Source: Syntrophorhabdaceae bacterium (GTDB lineage: Bacteria > Desulfobacterota > Syntrophorhabdia > Syntrophorhabdales > Syntrophorhabdaceae). From it: a stretch of 64,000 bases of DNA. Positions 1 through 8,850 of this stretch are shown here, one piece after another. The notes beneath the pieces were generated by a model that was not told where the DNA came from, did not search any database, and saw only the letters and a list, made by a program, of their open reading frames with translations. The translations under genes were made by a program, and so were the position numbers. The DNA lies in assembly GCA_026415675.1 (NCBI GenBank), contig JAOAGQ010000038.1, forward strand, positions 32,491 to 96,490, written 5' to 3'. Each line of letters begins with the position of its first letter. Position 1 is the first letter of the stretch.

Positions 1-2
1 CT

Positions 3-443
3 GTCATCAAAACACCTGTTGTCTTTGCTACCTTTCTGGGCATCGTTTTCTTATATCTACGCATCCCGATACCATCGATGTTTATGAAAAGCATAAGTAT
101 TGTTGCCAATATCGCCCTCCCTATGGCTTTACTGATCATCGGTGCATCGATCACATTGAAAGCAGTGAAAAAGGTCTTCCTTGTCGCATCCCTATCCTCT
201 ATTATAAAGCTTTTTCTATTACCCTCCCTCGCAATGGTCATCTATTCGTACTTTTCTCTCCCTTATAAAGAAATCTGGCCTGGCATCATACTACTTGCCA
301 CGCCTACGGCAACGACCTCATATATCCTCGCCCGAGAGATGGAAGGAGACGGGGAGCTCGCCTCGAGTATAGTTGCCCTTTCGACCATCATATCCCCCCT
401 TACATTCATTTTATGGGGTTATATCCTTGGCCGATTTTCGTAA
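3..443 (+). CDS. AEC family transporter, 3' part only
   Basis: The reading frame is open from the window edge (first full codon at base 3) to a TAA at 441-443, so the gene is cut at its 5' end and the internal ATG at 78 is not its start. About 147 codons form roughly five hydrophobic segments. The motif ATPTATTSYILA, followed by a stretch of the type D-x-E-L-A-S-S-I-V-A-L-S-T, is characteristic of the C-terminal half of auxin efflux carrier (AEC/BART) family permeases, which export or import organic acids across the inner membrane. The substrate cannot be told. No terminator hairpin follows; the tRNA promoter begins about 50 bases on. Confidence 0.8.
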   Translation, partial: VIKTPVVFATFLGIVFLYLRIPIPSMFMKSISIVANIALPMALLIIGASITLKAVKKVFLVASLSSIIKLFLLPSLAMVIYSYFSLPYKEIWPGIILLATPTATTSYILAREMEGDGELASSIVALSTIISPLTFILWGYILGRFS

Positions 444-490
444 GCTCTCATTTTTAAAGGGGGGTACCTGATGACAAAGACGGAATAGTC

Positions 491-519
491 TTGACTTTTT
501 AATGGGTTTTCATTATTAT
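491..519 (+). promoter_or_regulatory. sigma-70 type promoter of the initiator tRNA
   Basis: TTGACT (491-496) and TATTAT (514-519) are separated by exactly 17 bases. The predicted transcription start near 526 is about eight bases before the mature tRNA. Spacing and position fit a stable-RNA promoter; it is read by eye only. Confidence 0.55.
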
Positions 520-533
520 ATAACACTCTCGAC

Positions 534-610
<77 letters not shown>

Positions 611-654
611 ATTTTTTATATAATTTAGAACCAATATTTTTTGGACTCTCAAAT

Positions 655-2955
655 CTATGTTTTACTTAAAATGGTATTAATTTTTGAGAGGAGCTCCTTA
701 GGGACTATGGGTTTAGACAAGAAATTTATCTCTTCATTCCCAATCCCTTTGTCGAGGACCACATCCCCGGTGTAGCCGCTTGTAAAGATCACCTTTATTT
801 CGGGATTGAATCTTTTTATTTCGTCATACACCTCTCTACCGTTTTTCTTCGGCATCACAGTATCGAGGAGGAGGAGATCTATCCCGGGGTGTGTTTTAAA
901 TTTTTCTATCGCATCCTCTCCATCGATTGCGGTAATCGTCGTGTAACCGAAGTCGTTTAAGACCTTTGCGATAAGGTTTCTAACTTCGTCATTGTCCTCG
1001 GCAATAAGTATATTCCCTTTACCCCCGGTCATCAGTGTTTCGTTATGCCTTCTATCATCTGTATGTTCATCAATGGCCAAAGGGAGATAGATGTTGAATG
1101 TGGTGCCCTTACCGGGTTCGCTCTGAAGGTCTATATAGCCTTTATGCTGTGTGACTATTCCGTATATTGTCGATAATCCAAGACCTGTACCTTTTCCCAC
1201 CTCTTTGGTGGTAAAAAAAGGATCAAATATCTTCTCTTTGGTCTTCTCGTCCATCCCTATCCCTGTATCGGTGACGGAAATAAGGGCGTATTTTCCCGGT
1301 TCACCAAAACCGAAGGCATGGGGGAATCTATTCGTGTATTCAACAACTTCTGTCTTTATAGTTAGCTTGCCCCCCCTTGGCATCGCATCCCTGGCGTTTG
1401 TAACGAGATTGAAGAGTATCTGGTCTATCTGGGAAGAGTCGCCGATTACGGTGATTTCCTCCTCTGTGAGGTCCGTCTCGAAGGCTATGTCTTCCGTGAG
1501 GAGTCTTTTGAGGAGTTTGTTAGTCGTGGATATGACATGGTTTAGCTTTATCGGCTTTAAGTTGATAGGTTTTTTTCTACTGAAGGCGAGTAGACTCTCT
1601 GTGAGGCTTGCCGCCTTATTCGAGGCATTTAATATCTGGTCCACATACTCTCTAAGAGGGTTTAATGGATCGAGTTGCATCTGCATGATTGTACTATATC
1701 CGATCAGTGCCGTTAGGATATTATTCAGGTCATGGGCTATGCCTCCGGCAAGGGTCCCTATCGCCTCCATCTTTGAGGCCTGACGGAGTTGTGTTTCGAG
1801 CTTCTTTCTCTCTGTAATATTCTCCATGATCCCCTCTATCTGATGGGGGTTTTTATGTTCATCAAAGATCATCTGTACTTTTAATTCCACCCATATCGCC
1901 GAACCGTCATTTCTCTTCAAACGGGTCTCCAACGAATAGGGATTTGATATATGGTTAAGTTGCATCTTCCAGAATTCAAAATCATCTCTATCTATGAAAG
2001 TGCCGATAAGATCCATGGGCAATAGGGGCTCAGTTTCCGTAAAACCGAGCATTTTAAAAAAGGCTGTGTTTCCATCATAAACCATACCGTCGAGGGAACA
2101 GATGAAAAGCCCTACAGGCACCCTGTCGAAGAGCCTCCTGAACTTCATCTCCGCTTCTTTCGCTTCCCTTATGTGTCTTGCCCGGGCAAGGGTAAGCCTA
2201 ACGGCACTCGATAAACGGCTGAAATGGCCTTTCTTTTTTAAGACATAGTCATCGAGACCGGCCCTCATGGCATCGATCGCGATCTCTTCGCTCCCCGAAC
2301 CTGTAAACATCACCACAGGACACATAGGCCATCTCGCTTTGATGAGTTTTAAAACGTTTAGGCCGTTGGTCCATTTAAGGTCATAGTCTGTTATTACAAT
2401 ACTGTATTCCCCCTTGTTTAAGGCCTGTTCAAGCTCATCCTGGGAGCCTGCCTGTACAATCTCTATCTCGGGGAATTCCGACTTTAAATGGCTTATGGCG
2501 AGTCTTCTTATGTCGGGGTCATCATCTATCAAAAGTGTTTTAGGGTTATTTTCTACGGGCTTCGCATATATATCGATGATCTCTTTCAGGGATTCAAATG
2601 ATATAGGTTTGATAAGGTAGCTATTTGCCCCCAGTTCATACGCCTTTTGTATATCCTCCGTTGTATCAGAGGAGGTGAGCATCACAATGGGTAGGTTTTT
2701 GAACCGTACGTCCTTTCTCGCCCACATAAGGACTTCGTGGCCCGATTTATAAGGCATATAGAGGTCAAGGAGAAGTAAAACCGGAAGGGGAAATTTCTCC
2801 CTGTCGTTAAATTCCCCTTTACCCTCAAGGTATGAAACCGCCTGTTGTCCATCCGTCACAACCTGAAGGTGGTAATTGAACCTTCCTTTCTGAAAGAGCC
2901 TCTTTACTATTCGGACTGTGACAGGATCATCCTCGGCAAGAAGGATGGTAGGCAT
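655..2955 (-). CDS. hybrid sensor histidine kinase with three receiver domains
   Basis: This 766-residue protein has no membrane segment, so it is a cytoplasmic signalling protein. In order it shows a receiver resembling the Rcp/phytochrome-response type (LLLLDLYMPYK, about 60-70), a second receiver (LLIDDDPD and VITDYDLKW, about 140-250), a PAS domain (about 270-385), a HisKA helix with the phospho-acceptor in GGIAHDLNN (about 405), an HATPase with GTGLGLSTIYG (about 590), and a C-terminal receiver (LLLLDTVMPKKNG, about 700). It lies 61 bases after the methyltransferase gene on the same strand and may be read from the same transcript. There is no separate regulator or output domain in the protein, so its target is unknown. 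Confidence 0.9.
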   Translation of the reverse strand: MPTILLAEDDPVTVRIVKRLFQKGRFNYHLQVVTDGQQAVSYLEGKGEFNDREKFPLPVLLLLDLYMPYKSGHEVLMWARKDVRFKNLPIVMLTSSDTTEDIQKAYELGANSYLIKPISFESLKEIIDIYAKPVENNPKTLLIDDDPDIRRLAISHLKSEFPEIEIVQAGSQDELEQALNKGEYSIVITDYDLKWTNGLNVLKLIKARWPMCPVVMFTGSGSEEIAIDAMRAGLDDYVLKKKGHFSRLSSAVRLTLARARHIREAKEAEMKFRRLFDRVPVGLFICSLDGMVYDGNTAFFKMLGFTETEPLLPMDLIGTFIDRDDFEFWKMQLNHISNPYSLETRLKRNDGSAIWVELKVQMIFDEHKNPHQIEGIMENITERKKLETQLRQASKMEAIGTLAGGIAHDLNNILTALIGYSTIMQMQLDPLNPLREYVDQILNASNKAASLTESLLAFSRKKPINLKPIKLNHVISTTNKLLKRLLTEDIAFETDLTEEEITVIGDSSQIDQILFNLVTNARDAMPRGGKLTIKTEVVEYTNRFPHAFGFGEPGKYALISVTDTGIGMDEKTKEKIFDPFFTTKEVGKGTGLGLSTIYGIVTQHKGYIDLQSEPGKGTTFNIYLPLAIDEHTDDRRHNETLMTGGKGNILIAEDNDEVRNLIAKVLNDFGYTTITAIDGEDAIEKFKTHPGIDLLLLDTVMPKKNGREVYDEIKRFNPEIKVIFTSGYTGDVVLDKGIGNEEINFLSKPIVPKELLSKINTILSKT

Positions 2956-3016
2956 AATCCCCCCTTTATATTAGGTTAGTTAAGAAAAAGGTGCCATTAG
3001 ATAAAAAAACCTCCAC

Positions 3017-3862
3017 TCACTTCTTCAGTTGCCTACAGTAATTCATATAACGGCGGGACCTTAGGTCCTTCCCCATTAAAAGGTCTGTGGCGAGTATATA
3101 GGGTCTCACTATTTTAACATTCACGATGGCGGCGGTTAAACCAGAGGCTATTGCGAGAGAAAGGAAGGGGATGTTTATGAATGACCTATTGGGCATACCG
3201 AAGGAGATATTGCTTGCCCCAAGTACGGTGTTTACCCCGAACCCCTTTTTGACCGCCTCGATAGCCTGAAAGGTAATCAACGCAGCCTTATTATTTACCC
3301 CAACCGATTCGGCAAGGCAGTCTATTATCACATCCTCTTTTTTTATCCCCGTATGCTCTGCATAGTCTATAATCTTCCCTGCTATTTCCACCCTTTTACT
3401 CGGATTGTTCGGTATTCCCGCTCCGTCCGAGGCCATGGCAATAACGGATGTATCGTATTTTTTCACAAGGGGCATGATCTCATCGAGTAACGGCTGTTCT
3501 CCTGTTACAGAGCTTACTATAGGCCTGCCACAACCGAGCTTAAGGGCGTTCTCAAGGGCTGTTACGTTTCGACTTTCAAGGCACAAAGGGACATCGACGG
3601 TGTTCATCACCGCTTCAACTGCCTTTGGGAGTAGAACGGTCTCGTCTACCCCAAAGGCATTAACATTTATTATAAGAATATCGGCTCCTGCCTCAACCTG
3701 GGCGAGGGCCTCATCACAGATAGGCTTTAGATCCCCTGAAAGCAGGGCATCTTTAATCGGTCCTTTACCAAAGGGGTTTATCCTCTCGCCGATAAGAACA
3801 GTAGGCTGATTCTCCCCTATGACAACCTCTTTCCCCTTTGGACTTCTCACAACGGTATTCAT
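3017..3862 (-). CDS. methyltetrahydrofolate:corrinoid methyltransferase-like pterin-binding protein
   Basis: A pterin-binding TIM-barrel protein of about 281 residues, of the AcsE/MtrH and dihydropteroate synthase superfamily. It opens with VLIGERINPFGKG, like AcsE, and keeps the Asp in VIIDCLAES and the Asn in LGASNISFGMPNR. The two other folate-contact positions of AcsE differ: LCLESRN replaces LDSTN, and SSVTGE stands where an Asn is expected. The likely role is transfer of a methyl group between the corrinoid protein encoded two genes upstream and tetrahydrofolate. I start at the second of two tandem ATGs because GGAGG lies five bases before it and only two before the first (3865). A folate-dependent role is inferred; the substitutions leave room for another pterin. 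Confidence 0.8.
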   Translation of the reverse strand: MNTVVRSPKGKEVVIGENQPTVLIGERINPFGKGPIKDALLSGDLKPICDEALAQVEAGADILIINVNAFGVDETVLLPKAVEAVMNTVDVPLCLESRNVTALENALKLGCGRPIVSSVTGEQPLLDEIMPLVKKYDTSVIAMASDGAGIPNNPSKRVEIAGKIIDYAEHTGIKKEDVIIDCLAESVGVNNKAALITFQAIEAVKKGFGVNTVLGASNISFGMPNRSFINIPFLSLAIASGLTAAIVNVKIVRPYILATDLLMGKDLRSRRYMNYCRQLKK

Positions 3863-3901
3863 CATCTCCTCCGTACATATTACGTCTATTTATGTGTTCC
3901 C

Positions 3902-5152
3902 TCAGTATACACCATATTCTTTCGTAAATTCCACCATTGCCTTTACATTTTCTGGTCTTGCATCCTCAAGGCTTGTGGCAGAATCCATGATAAATCCACC
4001 ACCTTCACCAACGATGTCTATCAGTTTTTTACAATAGGCCTTTACATCTTCTGGGGTTCCCGTTGATAGCAGGGAGCCCGGGACGTTTCCCTGGAGACAG
4101 ACGGTATCGCCGAGGATTTTTTTGGCCTTGAACATATCGGTTCCCTCGAAGGCGTATATAGCCTTTCCAGGAGGTATATCCTTTATCGTTTCAAGGCGAG
4201 AGGTACAATCCCCTTCCCACAATGGGCACGGTACAAGCCCCTCGTTTATCAATGCAACCATCAACTCCCTCAAGGTTGGCCAGTAGAATTTTTTGAACTG
4301 GTCAAGAGACATAAAACCGTCCAAACCTTTATGGATCGGTATAAAGACCCTTGGGTTACCTGAGACCTTTGTGGCATTTACCGCCATTTCGATCATCATA
4401 GGTAATATTTTTTCACAGGCCGCTATCACCTTGTCCGGTCTCCTGTACATATCGAGCATGGAGCCCTTCATTCCCCTGAAATAGTCCCCGAGGGTGTCAA
4501 AGGGGGCCTGGCTAAACCCTCCTGACTGGAGGGGAAAACCTGCCTCTTTTGCCTTCTCCGTGTATGACCTTGCATACTTGGCGATCTCTGCAGATTTCTC
4601 TCCTGCTTTTTTTAAGGCATCGAGGGCATCGATTAACTCAGGGGTACTGAAGGGGGCAAAACCAAAGGGTGTTCCCATCGAGTATGTGATGATATTACGG
4701 ATGATAGGGAGTTTCTCAAAACCTTTTAAGGCACCGAAGATCCTCGGCCAGTATCTTCTCAGCATAAAATCCGTTGGATCACTGAGAAACATATCATACT
4801 CATCGGCCTTCATGTACTCCCCTTCGACAAACTGGTAGCTTACATTTGGCCCCAGACCATGGCCTGGCCATTTCAGTTGTTTGTAATCAAGGGCCTCAAG
4901 GAGAGGACCCAGATACATAAGGGCAAAGGGGTTTCTGTCCATGTCCGGTTCGAATTCTATCATGGTTTTCCAGTGGCACTTCCAGAGCTTCTCCGGGTCA
5001 TACATCACTTCTTCCATGGTCATATTCGAGTATTTTGCGGCAAAAAATCCGAATTTAGTGAATACCGGGACCCTATCGGGCTTTTTTAACGCTATCGCAT
5101 CGAGTACCCTCTTCTCCCTTTCCCTGTATAATTCTTCCGGTGATTTTGCCAT
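3902..5152 (-). CDS. uroporphyrinogen decarboxylase-fold corrinoid methyltransferase
   Basis: This 416-residue protein belongs to the UroD/MtaA/MtbA superfamily, whose members move methyl groups between a substrate or coenzyme and a corrinoid protein. Candidate zinc-site residues are the His in IPIHKGLDG, the Cys in WEGDCTSR and the Cys in DTVCLQGN. The N-terminus KRVLDAIALKKPDRVPV is typical of the family. It starts one base after the stop of the corrinoid gene, with AGGAGG inside that gene's last codons, so the two are translationally coupled. No haem genes are near, which argues against true haem synthesis. It is probably the substrate-side methyltransferase of an O- or N-demethylation system; the methyl donor is not known. 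Confidence 0.85.
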   Translation of the reverse strand: MAKSPEELYREREKRVLDAIALKKPDRVPVFTKFGFFAAKYSNMTMEEVMYDPEKLWKCHWKTMIEFEPDMDRNPFALMYLGPLLEALDYKQLKWPGHGLGPNVSYQFVEGEYMKADEYDMFLSDPTDFMLRRYWPRIFGALKGFEKLPIIRNIITYSMGTPFGFAPFSTPELIDALDALKKAGEKSAEIAKYARSYTEKAKEAGFPLQSGGFSQAPFDTLGDYFRGMKGSMLDMYRRPDKVIAACEKILPMMIEMAVNATKVSGNPRVFIPIHKGLDGFMSLDQFKKFYWPTLRELMVALINEGLVPCPLWEGDCTSRLETIKDIPPGKAIYAFEGTDMFKAKKILGDTVCLQGNVPGSLLSTGTPEDVKAYCKKLIDIVGEGGGFIMDSATSLEDARPENVKAMVEFTKEYGVY

Positions 5153-5153
5153 C

Positions 5154-5783
5154 TCAACCTCCTATCCACTGTCTGCAGAGGTTAACCGCCGCAATCGCAT
5201 CCTTACCGTAGGCATCGGCCTTGACATATTTTCTTACCTCATCGTCCATCTGGCCGCCCCCTATCATGATTTTGATGGAGTCTCTAAGGCCTGCCTTTTC
5301 CAGTGCCTCTACCGTCTGTTTCATCGAATCAAAGGCGAGGGTGAGAAACCCTGAAAGGCCTACCACCTGGGGTTTAAATTCCCTTATCTTCTCTACAAAA
5401 GTTTCAACAGGAACATCGATACCGAGGTCGAGTACCTCGTAGCCTGCAACGTCCACCATGAATGTGACGATATCCTTACCTATATCATGGATATCCCCTG
5501 CCACGGTACCTATCAGAACCTTCCCTTTCTTTACCCCTCCCCCTTCACCTTCGAGAAGGGGCTTAACGATGTCAGAGATGGACCTTAAAATCTCCCCTGC
5601 CATCATCAGATCCGGTATAAAGTATTCTCCTGTCTCAAACCTTTTACCCACGATTTCCATGGCAGACCTTGCATCATCGAGGATGTCCATGGGGTTTGCC
5701 CCTTTTTCGATAAGCTCTTTTACAAGGGCTATGGTATTTTCTTCGTCTAAATCTGCCATGAGTTGTACAAGTTTTTCGTTCAT
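5154..5783 (-). CDS. corrinoid (B12-binding) methyl-carrier protein
   Basis: About 209 residues in two parts: an N-terminal helical cap (B12-binding-2, about 1-85) and a Rossmann-like cobalamin domain (about 90-209). GDIHDIGKDIV carries the D-x-H-x-x-G motif whose His (about residue 99) is the lower cobalt ligand. The Gly-rich GLSGFL and MIGGGQM segments match the other cobalamin contacts. It would accept the methyl group from the UroD-fold enzyme and pass it to the pterin-binding enzyme. Of the in-frame starts (TTG 5807, ATG 5786, ATG 5783) the last has the best spacing from GGAGG. No reductive activator of the RACo type is in the window. Confidence 0.93.
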   Translation of the reverse strand: MNEKLVQLMADLDEENTIALVKELIEKGANPMDILDDARSAMEIVGKRFETGEYFIPDLMMAGEILRSISDIVKPLLEGEGGGVKKGKVLIGTVAGDIHDIGKDIVTFMVDVAGYEVLDLGIDVPVETFVEKIREFKPQVVGLSGFLTLAFDSMKQTVEALEKAGLRDSIKIMIGGGQMDDEVRKYVKADAYGKDAIAAVNLCRQWIGG

Positions 5784-5826
5784 CATTGCCTCCAAATTAT
5801 TTTTCAATTTTTAAAAAGGGGCGAAG

Positions 5827-6831
5827 TTACTTCCCCTTTGAAAGCAGTTTTTTGAGCTCCGGTCCATACTGGGGGCTCTTCTGTATTACATCCTTCCAGC
5901 CCTCTTCATAGGCCACCCTTAAGAACTTCTCCTTTTCAGCAGGGGGTAAGGTTATAACCTGGATCCCCTCTTTCAAAAGAAGGGGTCTCTCCTCCCTCTG
6001 CAGTTCCTCAAATTTTGCAACAGCCCTCTTTTCGGCCTCTATTGTTGCCTCTGTAAGTATATCCTGCAGTTTCTTTGGTAGTTTCTTCCAAGTGTTAAGG
6101 TTTATCATAATCGGATTTGGCCCCCGATAAAAGGGGACATCCACTATATACTTCGTATGCTTGTGCCAACCGTAATCCCTTATCCCTACCGTCACCATAC
6201 AGTATCCGTCTACAACCTTTCTCTCTAACGCCACATAGAGATCAGTAATGGGGATGACAACAGGATTTCCCCCCAGGCCCTTTACAACCTGCAGATACAT
6301 AGGGGATACCCTGATGTTAAAACCTGTTAGATCAGCACTCTTTATAGGCTTTAACATATAGAGATAGAATTTCTGGTCATGACCAAGCCTTCCGAGAAAG
6401 TGGATGCCAAGCCTTTTTTCATGAAGGTCATTCCAGAAGTCCATTACCCCTCTCGCCCTCTCCTCCATGGGTGTAAAATCAGAGAGTTTCATCGCATCGA
6501 CTTCAGCCAAAAGGGATACATAGAAGGCATTTGCAGTGTAACATACATCGACCATACCCCTCTGTACTGCCCCAACCTGATCCGGTATCTTCACCGCTTC
6601 AGGGCCCCCTACCCACTGTATCTTAAGTTCCCCCGGAGCCCTTTTTGCCACGAGTTTTTCAACTTCTTCTACCCAAATCGTAAAAGGTATGTTATCAGGG
6701 GCCGTCTTTGGAAAGGCCGTTACCGCTTTGATCGTAAAGGTCTCTGCTGCATTTACATAACCATGGTTTTGTATCGACGTGATGATCATGATCGATAAGA
6801 GAACGATTAGTCCAATAAAAATTCTCTTCAT
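5827..6831 (-). CDS. TRAP transporter solute-binding protein, DctP family
   Basis: A 334-residue periplasmic binding protein with an N-terminal signal peptide (MKRIFIGLIVLLSIMIITS, cleavage probably near VNAAET). The segment LTGFNIRVSP holds the Arg that in DctP proteins salt-bridges the substrate carboxylate, followed by GGNPVVIPITDLYVAL. I start at 6831, which has AAGGAGGGA about ten bases upstream; an upstream in-frame start would put charged residues before the signal peptide. No DctQ or DctM membrane subunits are nearby. It is first in the presumed methyltransferase operon, so its ligand may be the carboxylated methyl donor, for example a methoxylated aromatic acid (inference). Confidence 0.9.
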   Translation of the reverse strand: MKRIFIGLIVLLSIMIITSIQNHGYVNAAETFTIKAVTAFPKTAPDNIPFTIWVEEVEKLVAKRAPGELKIQWVGGPEAVKIPDQVGAVQRGMVDVCYTANAFYVSLLAEVDAMKLSDFTPMEERARGVMDFWNDLHEKRLGIHFLGRLGHDQKFYLYMLKPIKSADLTGFNIRVSPMYLQVVKGLGGNPVVIPITDLYVALERKVVDGYCMVTVGIRDYGWHKHTKYIVDVPFYRGPNPIMINLNTWKKLPKKLQDILTEATIEAEKRAVAKFEELQREERPLLLKEGIQVITLPPAEKEKFLRVAYEEGWKDVIQKSPQYGPELKKLLSKGK

Positions 6832-6880
6832 AACCCTGTCCCTCCTTAATTGTGTCGTTTTTTTAATGCTTTTCATAGTT

Positions 6881-6909
6881 CATATAATATATATAGAACC
6901 ATAAGTCAA
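6881..6909 (-). promoter_or_regulatory. promoter of the dctP-methyltransferase operon
   Basis: On the minus strand TTGACT (6909-6904) is followed after 17 bases by TATATG (6886-6881). It would drive dctP and the three methyltransferase genes, with an untranslated leader of about 45 bases. The sequence around it is A/T-rich and other alignments are possible. Confidence 0.45.
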
Positions 6910-6957
6910 TAAACTTTCGCTTTCCATGATTGATGTCTCCCAAAGGATACATCCCAA

Positions 6958-6986
6958 TTGATTTTATGAGGTTTATAAGTTAAATT
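6958..6986 (+). promoter_or_regulatory. candidate promoter of trpS-murI-priA
   Basis: TTGATT (6958-6963), 17 bases, then TAAATT (6981-6986), followed by a leader of about 25 bases with GGAGGG before trpS. The -10 element matches only in part. Confidence 0.35.
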
Positions 6987-7016
6987 GGATGAGTTTTTAA
7001 TCTATGGAGGGAAAGG

Positions 7017-7994
7017 ATGAAAAGAGTTTTCAGCGGGATACAGCCAACAGGAGAAATCCACATCGGAAATTATGTCGGTGCGATAAGGAACTGGGTCCAT
7101 CTGATGGAAGAGTACGACTGTATCTTCTCTGTGGTTGACTATCATGCGATTACAATAGATTACGAGATATCAGTACTGGGTAAAAGGTGTATAGAGACCG
7201 CGATGATACTGATCGCCAGCGGTCTCTCCCCTGAAAAATGCAACATCTTTATCCAGTCCCATGTACCTGAACATACGGAACTCGCCTGGATATTCAATTG
7301 TGTAACCCCTGTCGGAGACCTCGAAAGGATGACCCAGTTTAAGGAAAAGGCAAAACAACACAGGGGAAATATCAATATGGGGCTTATGGATTACCCCGTA
7401 TTACAGGCAGCGGACATACTGATATATAAAGCAGGTTACGTGCCTGTAGGGGAGGACCAGATACAGCATATCGAGCTATCGAGGGAGGTGGCAAGGAAGT
7501 TCAATGCCCGTTTCGGAAGACTATTTCCCGAGCCTGAGGCCATCATGTCTATTGCCCCGAGGATCCTCGGGGTCGATGGGGTTTCAAAGATGTCAAAATC
7601 CATGAACAACTACATAGGGCTCCTCGAAGACAAAAATATTATATGGGAGAAGCTGAGAACCGCCGTTACCGATGTAAACAGGGTAAGGAGAAGCGACAAG
7701 GGAAACCCTGACTTATGCAATATCTATACTATCCACAGGGCGTTTTCATCGGAGGATGTACTTCTTGAGATAGACAAAGGATGTAGGAGTGCAGGTATAG
7801 GGTGTATCGATTGCAAGAAGAAGCTTTTTGAGAATATGATGGTTGAGCTCGATCCCATAAGGGAAAGGGCGATATATTTAAGGGAGAATATCGATTATGT
7901 CCATGATGGGATAAGAAAAGGGGCGATTAACTGTCGGGCAATTGCAAAGAAGACAATGGAAGAGGTGAGAGAGGCCTTAGGGCTATTGCCTTGA
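7017..7994 (+). CDS. trpS: tryptophanyl-tRNA synthetase
   Basis: A 325-residue class I aminoacyl-tRNA synthetase, the usual length. The HIGH signature appears as IHIGNYVG (about residues 14-21) and the KMSKS loop as SKMSKSMNN (about 189-197). SGIQPTG at the start and GEDQIQHIELSREVARKFN are specific to TrpRS. It charges tRNA-Trp in the cytoplasm. A GGAGGG ribosome-binding site lies seven bases before the ATG. It is the first gene of a run with murI and priA. Confidence 0.97.
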   Translation: MKRVFSGIQPTGEIHIGNYVGAIRNWVHLMEEYDCIFSVVDYHAITIDYEISVLGKRCIETAMILIASGLSPEKCNIFIQSHVPEHTELAWIFNCVTPVGDLERMTQFKEKAKQHRGNINMGLMDYPVLQAADILIYKAGYVPVGEDQIQHIELSREVARKFNARFGRLFPEPEAIMSIAPRILGVDGVSKMSKSMNNYIGLLEDKNIIWEKLRTAVTDVNRVRRSDKGNPDLCNIYTIHRAFSSEDVLLEIDKGCRSAGIGCIDCKKKLFENMMVELDPIRERAIYLRENIDYVHDGIRKGAINCRAIAKKTMEEVREALGLLP

Positions 7995-8025
7995 CATTTT
8001 GCCATCTCTTAAATATGCTTACTCT

Positions 8026-8850
8026 ATGAAAAGACTCTCCATAGGAATGTTCGATTCTGGTATCGGTGGCCTGACGGTCTTGAAGGAGGTGAAGAGACTC
8101 CTCCCCTATGAGCATATCATCTATCTTGGTGACTCTGCCAGGGTGCCCTACGGTAATAAGTCCCCCCAGACCGTAAAGAGATATGCCCTTGAATCTGCTA
8201 TCTTTCTACTCACAAAGGGTATAAAGGCCCTTGTGATTGCATGCAATACATCCTCGGCCATTGCCCTTGAATTTCTCAAGAAGAAGCTCCCCATACCTGT
8301 TGTGGGGGTGATTCACCCTGCTGCAAGGGAGGCGGCACGCCAGACAAAAAAGAAAAGAATAGGTGTCATCGGAACAAAGGCGACCATAGAGAGTAAGGCA
8401 TACGAACAGGCCATCAAAGAGATTGACCCTGAGATAGAGGTCATCTCAAAGGCATGCCCTCTTTTTGTTCCCATCGTTGAGGAAGGGCTTGAGGGTGATG
8501 AGATTGCCTTTTTTGTCGCCGAAAGGTACCTGAAGGGGATAAGGGATTCGGATATCGATGTTCTCGTCATGGGATGTACCCATTACCCTATCATGGAGGC
8601 CATGATATCAAAGGCCCTGCACAGGGATGTCACGATTGTCAATACAGGGAGAGAGACGGCAAAAGAGATCAAGGAGATGCTCTCCTCAGAGGGGATACTC
8701 GAGAAAAAGGGGAGAGGGGGTTGTGAATACTTTGTTACCGACTCCCCCCGGACTTTTGAAATAATGGGGAGTCGTTTTCTCGGAGAACCGATTAAAAAGA
8801 TCAAATTCCTGAAAAGTCTCGATTTTAAGGATTACCTTCTCAATCCATGA
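8026..8850 (+). CDS. murI: glutamate racemase
   Basis: About 274 residues, the family's usual size. It makes D-glutamate for peptidoglycan. The two catalytic cysteines are in ACNTSSA and GCTHYPI, and the N-terminal FDSGIGGLTV and GDSARVPYG segments are diagnostic. I prefer the ATG at 8026, which gives the usual MKRLSIGMFDSG beginning, over a TTG at 7999; neither has a strong ribosome-binding site, so translation may depend on trpS, whose stop is 31 bases before. Its stop overlaps the priA start (ATGA). Confidence 0.96.
   Translation: MKRLSIGMFDSGIGGLTVLKEVKRLLPYEHIIYLGDSARVPYGNKSPQTVKRYALESAIFLLTKGIKALVIACNTSSAIALEFLKKKLPIPVVGVIHPAAREAARQTKKKRIGVIGTKATIESKAYEQAIKEIDPEIEVISKACPLFVPIVEEGLEGDEIAFFVAERYLKGIRDSDIDVLVMGCTHYPIMEAMISKALHRDVTIVNTGRETAKEIKEMLSSEGILEKKGRGGCEYFVTDSPRTFEIMGSRFLGEPIKKIKFLKSLDFKDYLLNP

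Noticed and set aside
1151..1783. 210-codon open frame on the plus strand
   Set aside because: It is opposite the hybrid kinase gene, has no ribosome-binding site or family features, and reads as the shadow of conserved kinase codons.
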